From Solihabitans fulvus (GTDB lineage Bacteria > Actinomycetota > Actinomycetes > Mycobacteriales > Pseudonocardiaceae): a stretch of DNA of 64,000 nucleotides. The stretch is from contig NZ_VUOB01000012.1 of assembly GCF_008386585.1 (NCBI RefSeq), positions 1 through 64,000 of the forward strand, in the 5' to 3' direction. Positions 18,515-26,520 of this stretch are shown here, one piece after another. The notes beneath the pieces are model-generated. The model did not search any database and was not told the origin of the DNA. It worked only from the letters and a program-made list of their open reading frames with translations. The position numbers and the translations under genes are program-made. Numbering within the stretch: position 1 is the first letter of the stretch; each line of letters starts with the position of its first letter.

Positions 18515-21500
18515 TCAGGCCGCCCGCATGGGTGACACCCGAGGCACGGCGCCGTTGATGGTGACGTCGTCGTAGAGCGTGTAGGTCGCGTCTCCCGGGC
18601 TGTTCTCGTCGTGGCTGACCAGGGTCAGCGTGTAGGAGTGGCCTGCGGTCACCGCCGCTGTCACGGGCTTCCAGCCGGCGCCGTTGGTGCAGGTCTTGGC
18701 CAGCGGCGCCGTGGTGACTCCGGTGGTGTTGTCCTTCAGCTTCGCCGTGGCCCAGTCGTACCTGACCTCGTCGGGGCAGGTAATGCTGTAGTAGAAGGAG
18801 AGTTGCGTCGCCCCGGCAGGCACGGTGAAGGTCTGCTTCACCGTGGAGTCCCCGTTGGTCGGGGACTTGGCGCCGAGCATGGCCGCGTGGGTGCCGCTGT
18901 GCGGGCCCGCCGTGGTGATGTTCGTGGTGCCGGTGCGGGTCCAGCCGGTGAAGTCGCCGGATTCGAAGCCGCCGTTGGTGATCGCGCCGGTCGGCGAGGT
19001 GGTGGTGCCGGTGGCCGAGGCGCTGTGCGCGGACTCGTTGCCGGCGCTGTCAACGGCGGTGACGGTGTGGGTGTGCGTGCTGCCGGCGGCGAGGCCCGTG
19101 ATGGTCGCGGAGGTCGTCGTGGGTGTGGCGACGACCGTGCCGCCCTCGTAGACCTTGTAGGACGCCGCCGGGTCGGCGTTGTTGTTCTCCGTCCAGGACA
19201 GGCCGAGAGAGGTGTCGGTGCTGCCGGTGACGGTCAGGCCGCTCGGCACGGCGGGTGCCGTCGCCCCGCCGGAGGTCGTGCCGGTGGCCGACGCGCTCTG
19301 TGCCGACTCCGCGCCGGCCGCGTCGACCGCGGCCACGGTGTAGGTGTGGGTGCTGCCGGCCGCGAGGCCGCCGATGCTGGCCGAGGTGCCCGTCGGAGTG
19401 GCGACGACCGTGCCGCCCTCGTAGACCTTGTAGGAGGCCGCGGGGTCGGCGTTGTTGTTCTCGGTCCAGGACAGGTCGATGCTGGAGTTCGTCGCGCCGG
19501 TCACGGTCAGGCCGCTCGGCACGGCAGGGGTCGGCGTGCCGCCGCCTGCCACGACGTCGACCTTCGCCACGTTGTTGCCGGACACGCTGATCACCGGGGT
19601 GGCGCCGGCCAGATCGGCGGACCGGTAGCCGACGCTGAGCGTCTGCGACTCGCCCGGCCACAGCGTGACGTCGTTGTCGTCCCACAGGGCCGAGGCGACC
19701 TGGTTGTCACCGGGCAGCTCCGCGCCGCCGCCGGTGCCGCGCCGCAGGTCCGCCCGCAGGAAGAAGCCGACGGTCGGCGTGCTGGAGGTGTTGGTGACGG
19801 TCACCTTGGCGACCCGGTCAGCGCCGTTCGAGCCTGGCTGCGCCGAGGACGTCGCCGTCGCGGAGATCTTGGCCTGTGCCAACGAATTGAGCCCGCTGAG
19901 GTCGGCGTACTGCGTCATCGTCGCCTGCGGCTGACCCAGCGTGGACGTCCAGTTCACCACGTCCTGCTTGGTGGACTGCCAGTACACGTTGCGGTCGACG
20001 ACGGTCCCGTTCTGCTTGAGCAGCAGCTCGACGAAGTACACGTTGCCCGGCGCGCTGGAGGGCACCTTGGCGGACAGCACGGACGTCCTGACCTGCTGGC
20101 CGGCCAGGCTGATGCCGCTGGCGGTCTGGTCGTCGAGCACCGCGCCATTGGTGTTGTAGACCTTGGACTCCACCGAGAGCCCGGACTGCGTCGCGCTGCC
20201 GAGGTTGTCCAGCACGACGGTGTTGTTGTCCTGGGCCAGGATCGCGTGCAGCGTCTCGTTCGCCTTCTTCGCGCCGAAGAAGCTGCCGGCCTGGTCGCCG
20301 TCGCTGTTGAACAGGGTCCACAGCAGCGAGGGCCAGCCCTTGTTCGCCTGCCAGTAGATGGTGCCGGTCGCCGGCGTCGGCTGGTTGGTGGAGTGCGCGA
20401 GGAACGCCTCGAACTGCGACCTGGTGTTCTCGTAGTTCTGTAGCTGGGCTTCCTGCACGTAGCTCGCCAGGTCGTGCCACTTGCCGTAGCGGTTGGTCAG
20501 CGCCTGGTCGAAGACGAACAGCGTGCCGAACTTGTAGCCGCCGTGGCCCGACTCGTAGTTCGCGTGGTACTGGTTGAAGCTCGGGTTCTGCCAGAGGTTG
20601 GCCTGGTCGGACGGCGACAGGAACCGGTTGATCGAGTCCAGCGTCGGGATGGTGTCGCCCGCGCTCTGCTCGCTGTCCAGGCCCCACGACCCGCCCGCAT
20701 TGGTGCGGGTGGAGTCGCCGCTGCTGAAGTGGCTGGTGTCGTACCAGTAGCTCGGCGGCACGTAGTCGTACGGGCCCTCCTTCTCGCCGGACGGGCCGAG
20801 CGACTGGCCGCTGTTGTACTCGGCGGACGCGACGAACGGCACGTCGAAGTCGGCCTGCTGGAACGCCTGCAACGACACGCTTTCCTGCTGCGCGCCCGGC
20901 GCGTTGTCGCTCCAGCTCAGGGTGATCACGCTGGGGTGGTTGCGCTCGTGCTGGCCGATGGTCAGCGCGGACAGCTTCATGACGTTCAGGTCGGCCTGCG
21001 ACGGCGTCCCGGACGGCTCCCACGCGTCGCAGCACTGGAACCCGGCGTCGACCATGATGCCGGCCGCGTCCAGCTGCTGGTAGAGGTCATCCGGCGCGAA
21101 GTGCCCTTCGAGCCGGACGGTGTTGAGGCCGAGGTTCTTCAGGAGCGCGATCTGCCGCGCGGCGTCGGCCGAGGAGTAGCGCAGGAACATGTCGGAGGCG
21201 AAGCCGCCGCCGCGCAGCACAAACGGCACGCCGTTGACCGAGTACTGGCGCACACCGTCGGGGGCCGCGGCCGACTTGCCGATCAGGCTGGTGCCGACCG
21301 TGCGGATGCCGAACGTCTCGTGCGTGCTGTTGCCGGACGCGCCACCGACGGAAGTGTCCAATGTGTACAGTGGCTGCGCGCCCATCTGGTACGGCCACCA
21401 CACCTTGGGCTGCGAGATCGTCAACGAGGGGAACGCGCTCGGCGAGAACGTCACGGTCTGCGTCGCGTGCGCGGCGACGGTCACGCTCTGCTGCACCGTG

Positions 21501-22390
21501 ATCGGTGATCCGCCGCCCGAAGGCGGGGTCACCGTCGCGACCACCGTGCCGGTCTGGCTGCTGGCGGTGGAGTTGGTGACGTCGGTCTTCACCGTCAACG
21601 CCGAGCTGCTCAGGTTGGCCGCGGTGTCCTGCACCACGTGCGCGTTGCCGACCGACAGCGCGTCGGAGACCTGGAGCTGGATCGGGAACTGGATGCCGGT
21701 GTTGTTGTCCGGCGGGATCTGGCTCCAGTCCACGTTGTCCACCGTGAGCATCGTGGTGGGATCGTTCGGGTAGACCTCGACGGCCAGCGAGTTCGTGCCG
21801 GACGTGAGCAGGCTGGTGACGTCGAAGGTGAACCTGGTGTACGCGCCGGTGACGGTCGCGTTGGTGGCCACCTCGTGACCGTTGACCCACACGTCGGCCT
21901 TGCCGACCACGCCGTTGACGATCAGCGAGGCGGCCTGGCCGGCAGTCAGGTTCGGGGTGAAGTCGGTGCGGTACCACCACGGCACGCTGAACTGCGGCAC
22001 GGTGACCGGCCCGACCTTGCCCGTGTAGCCGAAGCACGTCTTCATGTTGTCGGCGAAGAACACGTTGGGGCACTTGCCGTTCTGCAACAGGGCCGCGATC
22101 TCGGTGCCGGGCGCGCCCGCGTCGTCCGGCGCGACCGACAGCCAGCCCGAGGTGTTGAACCCCGGCGCGGAGATCTTCGCGCCGCCCTGGGTCGCGGTCG
22201 AACTGGTCAGCACCGACCAGCCGCCGGCGCCGACCGTGGTCAGCCCGCGCGCCGCGCCGGCCGGCGCGATCGGCTGGGCCACCGCGGCGGTGCCGGTCGA
22301 GACCAGTGTGGTGGGTATGCCCAGTGCCGCCAACACGACCAGAGCCAGCCCGGAGGCGAAGCCAAGGCGCATCCCTCTTGTTCGCTTCAT
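18515..22390 (-). CDS. Secreted GH2 exo-beta-D-glucosaminidase-like enzyme with two FnIII domains
   Basis: A 1291-residue secreted glycosidase with an N-terminal signal peptide (GLALVVLAALGIPTTLVS). GH2 sugar-binding and immunoglobulin-like domains lead into a TIM barrel. The likely acid/base is Asp495 in SWSDNAPG and the nucleophile Glu574 in LDSEQSAG. The use of Asp in SDNAP instead of the usual NE pair resembles the chitosan-degrading exo-beta-D-glucosaminidase CsxA rather than beta-galactosidases. Two nearly identical FnIII modules follow, near residues 950-1130. The C-terminal beta-sandwich (NGGFESGDFTGWTRTG) is probably carbohydrate-binding. It should release glucosamine from chitosan ends. 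Related GH2 mannosidases are the alternative. Confidence 0.87.
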   Translation of the reverse strand: MKRTRGMRLGFASGLALVVLAALGIPTTLVSTGTAAVAQPIAPAGAARGLTTVGAGGWSVLTSSTATQGGAKISAPGFNTSGWLSVAPDDAGAPGTEIAALLQNGKCPNVFFADNMKTCFGYTGKVGPVTVPQFSVPWWYRTDFTPNLTAGQAASLIVNGVVGKADVWVNGHEVATNATVTGAYTRFTFDVTSLLTSGTNSLAVEVYPNDPTTMLTVDNVDWSQIPPDNNTGIQFPIQLQVSDALSVGNAHVVQDTAANLSSSALTVKTDVTNSTASSQTGTVVATVTPPSGGGSPITVQQSVTVAAHATQTVTFSPSAFPSLTISQPKVWWPYQMGAQPLYTLDTSVGGASGNSTHETFGIRTVGTSLIGKSAAAPDGVRQYSVNGVPFVLRGGGFASDMFLRYSSADAARQIALLKNLGLNTVRLEGHFAPDDLYQQLDAAGIMVDAGFQCCDAWEPSGTPSQADLNVMKLSALTIGQHERNHPSVITLSWSDNAPGAQQESVSLQAFQQADFDVPFVASAEYNSGQSLGPSGEKEGPYDYVPPSYWYDTSHFSSGDSTRTNAGGSWGLDSEQSAGDTIPTLDSINRFLSPSDQANLWQNPSFNQYHANYESGHGGYKFGTLFVFDQALTNRYGKWHDLASYVQEAQLQNYENTRSQFEAFLAHSTNQPTPATGTIYWQANKGWPSLLWTLFNSDGDQAGSFFGAKKANETLHAILAQDNNTVVLDNLGSATQSGLSVESKVYNTNGAVLDDQTASGISLAGQQVRTSVLSAKVPSSAPGNVYFVELLLKQNGTVVDRNVYWQSTKQDVVNWTSTLGQPQATMTQYADLSGLNSLAQAKISATATSSAQPGSNGADRVAKVTVTNTSSTPTVGFFLRADLRRGTGGGAELPGDNQVASALWDDNDVTLWPGESQTLSVGYRSADLAGATPVISVSGNNVAKVDVVAGGGTPTPAVPSGLTVTGATNSSIDLSWTENNNADPAASYKVYEGGTVVATPTGTSASIGGLAAGSTHTYTVAAVDAAGAESAQSASATGTTSGGATAPAVPSGLTVTGSTDTSLGLSWTENNNADPAASYKVYEGGTVVATPTTTSATITGLAAGSTHTHTVTAVDSAGNESAHSASATGTTTSPTGAITNGGFESGDFTGWTRTGTTNITTAGPHSGTHAAMLGAKSPTNGDSTVKQTFTVPAGATQLSFYYSITCPDEVRYDWATAKLKDNTTGVTTAPLAKTCTNGAGWKPVTAAVTAGHSYTLTLVSHDENSPGDATYTLYDDVTINGAVPRVSPMRAA
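18990..19532 (-). repeat. Tandem FnIII-coding duplication (273-bp period)
   Basis: Two adjacent 273-bp units code for nearly identical 91-residue FnIII modules. The block ENNNADPAASYKVYEGGTVV occurs in both, and the DNA differs at few positions, indicating recent duplication or gene conversion. Outer edges are approximate. Confidence 0.8.
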
Positions 22391-22463
22391 CTGTCACTTC
22401 CCGCCTGCGGCTCGCGCAGCTAGTCGGACGTGCTGTCGGACAGTGCAGCCACTGCTTGGCTAT

Positions 22464-22488
22464 TTAGTTAGGAAAGGTTCTTATCTAA
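22464..22488. promoter_or_regulatory. Imperfect palindrome upstream of GH2 glucosaminidase
   Basis: TTAG-TTAGGAA-AGG-TTCTTAT-CTAA is a 25-base imperfect inverted repeat in an AT-rich patch about 75 bases before the GH2 start. It resembles, from memory, the TTAGGAAA-type palindromes reported before actinomycete chitosanase genes under a ROK-family repressor. A similar repressor could act here. Confidence 0.45.
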
Positions 22489-22552
22489 TCGCGACGCCGA
22501 AAGCTTGGCCCCGTCGTCCCGACCTGTCAAGAGGGTGCCCGGCGCGCGCAAA

Positions 22553-22587
22553 GGGCCGGGCCAGGAGACGAAGTCCTGGTCCGGCCC
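22553..22587 (-). terminator. Hairpin terminator after SDR gene
   Basis: A 14-bp stem (GGGCCGGGCCAGGA against TCCTGGTCCGGCCC, one wobble pair) and 7-base loop lies about 78 bases downstream of the minus-strand SDR stop. Confidence 0.65.
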
Positions 22588-22664
22588 GGTTTCCGCCGAG
22601 ATGTCCCGTCCGGTCGCGACGAGGTGGGTCGCACGGTGTGTCTGATCGCGCTCGGCACTCTCGG

Positions 22665-23390
22665 TCAGCTCGTGGTGAGGATGTAGCCTCCGTCGACGGT
22701 GAGCACGGTGCCGGTGACGAAACCGTTCTGCATCAGGTACAGGTTCGTCGCGGCGATCTGGTCTGCCTCGCCGACCGCCTTGGTGAGCGTTCGTTCGGTG
22801 AACGCGGCGACCATCGCGTCACGGTGCGGCTCCGGAATGCCGTCCCACATCGGCGTGCGGATCGGGCCAGGTCGAACCACGTTGACGCGGATCGGGGCCA
22901 GATCGACGGCCAGTCCACGTGCCAAGCCCTCGATGGCGCCGACGGCGCCGGCCGCCAGCGCCGCGCCTGGTGTCGGGCGAACGCCGACGATCCCCGACGT
23001 CAGCACGATCGAACCGCCCGGCCTGATCCGGGGCGCCGCGTGCTTGACCGCGGCGACCACGCCCCAGAAGCGGACGTCGAACAGGTGTCGGGCCTCATCC
23101 AGCGGCAGGTCGGTCAACGGCCGCTGATCCAGCGCGTCGCCCGCCGTGTACACGAGGTGCTCCAGCGGGCCGACGCGGTCGAACAGGGCGGCGACGGCGG
23201 CTTCGTCGCGTGCGTCGGTGACGATCCCGTCGCAGGTGTCGGGCAGTTCGGCCAGGGCTGCGTCCAATCGCCCCCGCAGACTCGACGCGATCGTGACAGA
23301 CGCGCCTGCCGCCGCCGCGGCCTTGGCCGTCGCCAGCCCCATGCCCGAACTGCCGCCGATGATGACGACGCGCTGGCCTGCCAAGGACAT
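22665..23390 (-). CDS. Short-chain dehydrogenase/reductase
   Basis: A 241-residue classical SDR. The cofactor motif is GxxxGxG (IIGGSSGMGLATAKA), and the NAG-equivalent region is VYTAGDALDQ. The C-terminus LTVDGGYILTTS is typical. The usual YxxxK pair is not obvious: after the catalytic-serine region (VLTSGIVG) the expected Tyr position reads PTPGAALAAGAVG, so the canonical Tyr and Lys appear to be missing. Catalysis may be altered. The ATG at 23390 is chosen because GGAGG is 7 bases upstream and longer frames would run into the operator. It is divergent from a TetR gene across a perfect palindrome, so it is probably repressed by that TetR. Confidence 0.83.
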   Translation of the reverse strand: MSLAGQRVVIIGGSSGMGLATAKAAAAAGASVTIASSLRGRLDAALAELPDTCDGIVTDARDEAAVAALFDRVGPLEHLVYTAGDALDQRPLTDLPLDEARHLFDVRFWGVVAAVKHAAPRIRPGGSIVLTSGIVGVRPTPGAALAAGAVGAIEGLARGLAVDLAPIRVNVVRPGPIRTPMWDGIPEPHRDAMVAAFTERTLTKAVGEADQIAATNLYLMQNGFVTGTVLTVDGGYILTTS

Positions 23391-23418
23391 TGTCCAACCT
23401 CCGGGAGTAGAACCGCTC

Positions 23419-23469
23419 TGATGACTCATTGAGACATCACCGTAGCAGTGATGTCTCAATGAGTCATCA
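23419..23469. promoter_or_regulatory. Perfect 22-bp-arm inverted repeat operator (SDR/TetR)
   Basis: Two perfect 22-base arms (23419-23440 and 23448-23469) with a 7-base CGTAGCA spacer sit between the divergent SDR and TetR genes. Each arm contains TGACTCATTGAGACATCA. This is a typical operator for TetR autoregulation, covering both promoters. Confidence 0.88.
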
Positions 23470-23485
23470 CTGCTAGGATCGCCTC

Positions 23486-24082
23486 ATGCCTCGGTGGGAT
23501 CCCAGAGCCAGGGACCGGCTCCGCGCTGCCGCGCTGGAACTGTTCGTGGAGCACGGCTACGACAACGCCACCGTCACCCAGATCACCGAGCGCGCCGGCC
23601 TGACCCGGCGCACGTTCTCCCGCTACTTCACCGACAAGCGCGATGTGCTGTTCGCCGGATCCGAACAGCTCCCCGCCGCCATGTCCGACGCCGTTCGGCG
23701 CGCCGACGCCACACTCCCGCCCTTTCTGGCCCTACTGGCCGCGCTGGTCGACACCGGCGAACTGTTCGTCGACCTGGTTCCGCACGCCGCCCAGCGACGC
23801 GCGGTCATCGCCTCCAGCTCTGAACTGCGGGAACGCGAGCGAACCAAGCTGGCGGCCGTCGCCGAAGCGCTGGCCGAAGCGCTGCGGGAACGAGGCGCCA
23901 CCGCATCGGCGGCGACGCTACTCGCGCAGGTCGGCATCGCCGTCTTCCTGGCCGCGTTCGAGCGGTGGACCGACCAGCCCGAACACACCGACTTCGCCTC
24001 GCGCGTCCGTGAGGCCGCGACCGAGCTCGCCGCCAGCCTGGCTCCTGTCGCCGGACTCGCCACGATGCCCGAACATTCCTAG
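23486..24082 (+). CDS. TetR-family transcriptional regulator
   Basis: A 198-residue TetR repressor. The N-terminal helix-turn-helix runs through RDRLRAAALELFVEHGYDNA to TRRTFSRYFTDKRDVLF. The C-terminal helical domain would bind an unknown small ligand. It starts 17 bases after the perfect palindrome at 23419-23469, so autorepression and control of the divergent SDR gene are very likely. It converges with the AcpS gene of the carrier-protein operon, 20 bases apart. Confidence 0.9.
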   Translation: MPRWDPRARDRLRAAALELFVEHGYDNATVTQITERAGLTRRTFSRYFTDKRDVLFAGSEQLPAAMSDAVRRADATLPPFLALLAALVDTGELFVDLVPHAAQRRAVIASSSELRERERTKLAAVAEALAEALRERGATASAATLLAQVGIAVFLAAFERWTDQPEHTDFASRVREAATELAASLAPVAGLATMPEHS

Positions 24083-24102
24083 TTCCCTTGTGAGGACAGG
24101 CT

Positions 24103-24483
24103 TTAGGAGCTCTGGGACACTCCCACGGCCAGCGCCAGCACGAGATCTCCCTTGTGCGTGATCGACACCCGCACCTCGGCCACGCCGAGCGCGGCGGCTC
24201 GTTCCGCCGCCGCGCCGGCCAGCTCGACCACCGGCGCACCGGTGGCCGAGCGCCGGATGGCGACCTGGCAGGGCCGAACCCCGCAGGCCGCACCGGAACC
24301 GATCGCCTTGAGCACCGCCTCCTTGCCGGCGAACCGCCCGGCCAGGAACTCGCGGCGACGGTCGGGGCCGAACGCGTCCGCCACGGCGAGTTCGGTCTCG
24401 TCGTAGACGTAGGCGCGAAACCACGGCCGCAGCACCAGCCGGTCCAGCTCGCCCAGCCGCAGCAGGTCGACCCCGATCCACAT
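24103..24483 (-). CDS. Holo-ACP synthase (AcpS-type phosphopantetheinyl transferase)
   Basis: A 126-residue AcpS-fold enzyme that transfers 4'-phosphopantetheine from CoA to a carrier-protein serine. The Mg-binding Asp6 (GVDLLRL) and KEA motif (FAGKEAVLKA, Lys54-Glu55) are present, plus SITHKGDLVLALAVG at the end. It is the last gene of the nine-gene minus-strand operon, 9 bases after the KS-like gene. The operon carries a second, diverged AcpS at 27596, so each may be dedicated to one of the two ACPs. Confidence 0.88.
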   Translation of the reverse strand: MWIGVDLLRLGELDRLVLRPWFRAYVYDETELAVADAFGPDRRREFLAGRFAGKEAVLKAIGSGAACGVRPCQVAIRRSATGAPVVELAGAAAERAAALGVAEVRVSITHKGDLVLALAVGVSQSS

Positions 24484-24492
24484 CCCCGGCCC

Positions 24493-25293
24493 CTACCCGC
24501 CCGCCGTCCCGAACATGGCGACGTGGCTGCGGCCGGTTCGGGGATCGGTGTCGCACAACAGGATCCGCCGATGCCGCTGCCGCCAGGCGGACCAGTGCTC
24601 GGCGAGGGCCAGCCACACGCTGGTGCAGTACGAGCCGGGCGCCACCTGGTGCACGGCAGGGCCGTCGGGTAGTTCGGCGCGGTCGGCCCACGGGCCGAGC
24701 ACCACCAGGGTGTCCTGGTCGTTCGCGTGCGCGCCGACCGCCGCCCCGACCGAGGAGCCCGCCGTCACGGCCGTGACCGAGGGGCCGTCGCCGGCCCCGA
24801 ACACCAGCGCCACCCCCGAATCCACCAGCGGGGTGTCCCCGCCCAAGGAGAACGGCGTCGCCAGCGTGGTCTGCTCCAGCACCGCGATCACCGCCTCCCC
24901 GCAGCGGCCGGCGCGGTGGAACGCCGCCGCGATGCGGAGCGCGGTGAACGGCGCGGCCAGTCCCTGCGAGGCCACCGCGAAACTCGTGGCCGTGGCACCG
25001 AGGCGTTTGCTCAGATAGGGGGCGACCGCGGTGAACGGCAGCACGTCGGGCAGGGCGTGCGCCACGATGACGAGCTGCGGCGCGCTGCCGAGGACGACCT
25101 CGTCCTCGGTCAACCGGTCGGTGAGATCGCGGTGCGAGACGCCCGCGCCCGAGGCGAGCAGGTCCTCGTTCACCTTCTCGCCGAAGGGTTCGACGAGGTC
25201 GCGGAGGAAGTCGAGGGCGGCGGGATCGGCACGGTAGCCCGATCCCTGCGGTGCGCGCACGGCGCTGGCCCCGCGCAGCGCCAGCCCGGTCAT
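24493..25293 (-). CDS. KAS III-like (thiolase-fold) protein without the catalytic cysteine
   Basis: A 266-residue thiolase-fold protein, shorter than ordinary KAS III (~320). Where KAS III has the ACSG cysteine, this protein reads SFAVASQGLAAPFTALRIA, with Ser109-Gln110. No clear catalytic His or Asn motif is found in the C-terminal half, which ends with HRRILLCDTDPRTGRSHVAM. It may be a non-catalytic partner of the neighbouring KAS III-like enzyme, as chain-length factors are for ketosynthases, or may use serine chemistry. It overlaps the upstream ACP gene by four bases (ATGA). Confidence 0.72.
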   Translation of the reverse strand: MTGLALRGASAVRAPQGSGYRADPAALDFLRDLVEPFGEKVNEDLLASGAGVSHRDLTDRLTEDEVVLGSAPQLVIVAHALPDVLPFTAVAPYLSKRLGATATSFAVASQGLAAPFTALRIAAAFHRAGRCGEAVIAVLEQTTLATPFSLGGDTPLVDSGVALVFGAGDGPSVTAVTAGSSVGAAVGAHANDQDTLVVLGPWADRAELPDGPAVHQVAPGSYCTSVWLALAEHWSAWRQRHRRILLCDTDPRTGRSHVAMFGTAGG

Positions 25294-25565
25294 CGGCCGG
25301 CCTCCGGTGTACCGGCGGCCTGCCGGGACTCGACGTAGTCCGCGAACGACCGCACCGACTTGAGATGGTCCATGTCGAGGTCCTCCGGGTCGACGGTGAT
25401 GCCGGTCGCGTCCTCGACCAGCATCAGCAGTTCCAGGATCGAGGACGAGTCCAACCGCAGGTCCTCGAAGAGCCGGGTGTCCTCGGTGAGTTCGGGGACC
25501 TCCCGCTCCATGACGTCGCCGAGCGCGCCACCGATGGCCGCCACTACCGCGGCCCGGTCACCCAT
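25290..25565 (-). CDS. Acyl carrier protein
   Basis: A 91-residue carrier protein. The phosphopantetheine site is Ser40 in LRLDSSSILELLML. Helix 3 and the acidic surface (VEDATGITVDPEDLDMDHL) are typical of ACPs that serve type II systems. Its start overlaps the stop of the KAS III-like gene by 8 bases and its stop overlaps the cysteine-less KS-like start, so it is sandwiched between the two thiolase-fold proteins and is their likely partner. Confidence 0.93.
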   Translation of the reverse strand: MGDRAAVVAAIGGALGDVMEREVPELTEDTRLFEDLRLDSSSILELLMLVEDATGITVDPEDLDMDHLKSVRSFADYVESRQAAGTPEAGR

Positions 25566-26520
25566 GGTCCCCGCCCCCGCCGCGGTGCGTGATCACCATC
25601 GCCCCGAACGTCGCGCCGAGGCCGACCGAGACCAGCACGTAGCGGCCGCCGTCGACGAGCCGCCCGGCCTCGCGCAGCGTCGTGTAGTTGAGGAACACGT
25701 CCGAGGCGAAGCAGTGGCTGAGCCTGCCGATGTTGTCCAGGAAGAACTTCTCCGGCGCGGCGTCCAGCGCCTTGATCGTCTGCCGCCACGCCAACATGTT
25801 GACGTTGTGCGGGATCACGAGGTCGATGTCGTCGAACGTCAGCCCGGCCTCGGCGACCGCCGCGAGGATCACCTCGGCCAGCCTCGACCCGTATAGCTCG
25901 CCGAACTCATGGTTCTCCTCGGGGCTCAGCCGCAGCCATTCCGCGTACTCGCCAAGGGTTCTGGTCACGAAGGCGTGCACGACGTCGCCGTCGCCGTCGA
26001 GGGTGACCAGGCACGCCGAGGAGGCGTCGGCCATGATGGAGGTGTTCGGGATCAGCTGCACGACGGGGGAGAAGGCCCGTTCCCCGGTGACCATCAGCGC
26101 GTACGCGCCCTCGGTTCCCTCCGCTCGCAACAGCTCGGCGGCGACGTCGATCGCGCCGAGGCTGCTGACGCAGGCCTGGTGGCTGAGCCCGAACGCCTCC
26201 GTGTCGGCGAGCCCGAGGTCCTCGCGCAGCACCTGGGCGACGTCGACGTCGGCCGGCGCGACCGCCTGCGTGGTGTGCGCGAACACGAGGTAGTCCACCC
26301 TGCGGCCGGCCGGCAGCGCGGCCAACGCCTCCCTGGCCGCCGGCCGCAGCAGGTCGAACAGATCGAGGTCCGGGTCGAAGCGAAGCGTGTTGAGGCCGTA
26401 GAACTTGCGGAACACGCCGAGCTCGGCGCGGCGCAACCCGAGGCGTTCCCCCAGCTCCTCGATGCGCACGCTGCGCTCGGGCAGGAAGGACGCGATCCGC
26501 TCCAGCGTCGTGGCCGGCAT
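25558..26520 (-). CDS. KAS III-like 3-oxoacyl-ACP synthase/acyltransferase
   Basis: A 320-residue KAS III-fold enzyme. Cys117 in LSHQACVSSLGAID is the acyl-binding nucleophile, and His238 in VIPHNVNMLAW is the second catalytic residue. The usual Asn of the GNTSAAS motif is replaced in NIGRLSHCFASDVFLNY (His269), so it departs from decarboxylative KAS III. This recalls KAS III relatives such as CerJ that transfer acyl groups to O or N without condensation. It could use the ACP encoded immediately downstream. The start ATG forms TGATG with the methyltransferase stop. Confidence 0.85.
   Translation of the reverse strand: MPATTLERIASFLPERSVRIEELGERLGLRRAELGVFRKFYGLNTLRFDPDLDLFDLLRPAAREALAALPAGRRVDYLVFAHTTQAVAPADVDVAQVLREDLGLADTEAFGLSHQACVSSLGAIDVAAELLRAEGTEGAYALMVTGERAFSPVVQLIPNTSIMADASSACLVTLDGDGDVVHAFVTRTLGEYAEWLRLSPEENHEFGELYGSRLAEVILAAVAEAGLTFDDIDLVIPHNVNMLAWRQTIKALDAAPEKFFLDNIGRLSHCFASDVFLNYTTLREAGRLVDGGRYVLVSVGLGATFGAMVITHRGGGGDHG

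Noticed and set aside
18990..19532. Direct repeats considered as a CRISPR-like or satellite array
   Set aside because: There are only two units of 273 bp and they encode FnIII domains in frame.
22665..23459. Longer SDR start at 23459 or 23429
   Set aside because: These starts lie within the 22-bp-arm operator and lack a ribosome site; the ATG at 23390 has GGAGG 7 bases upstream.
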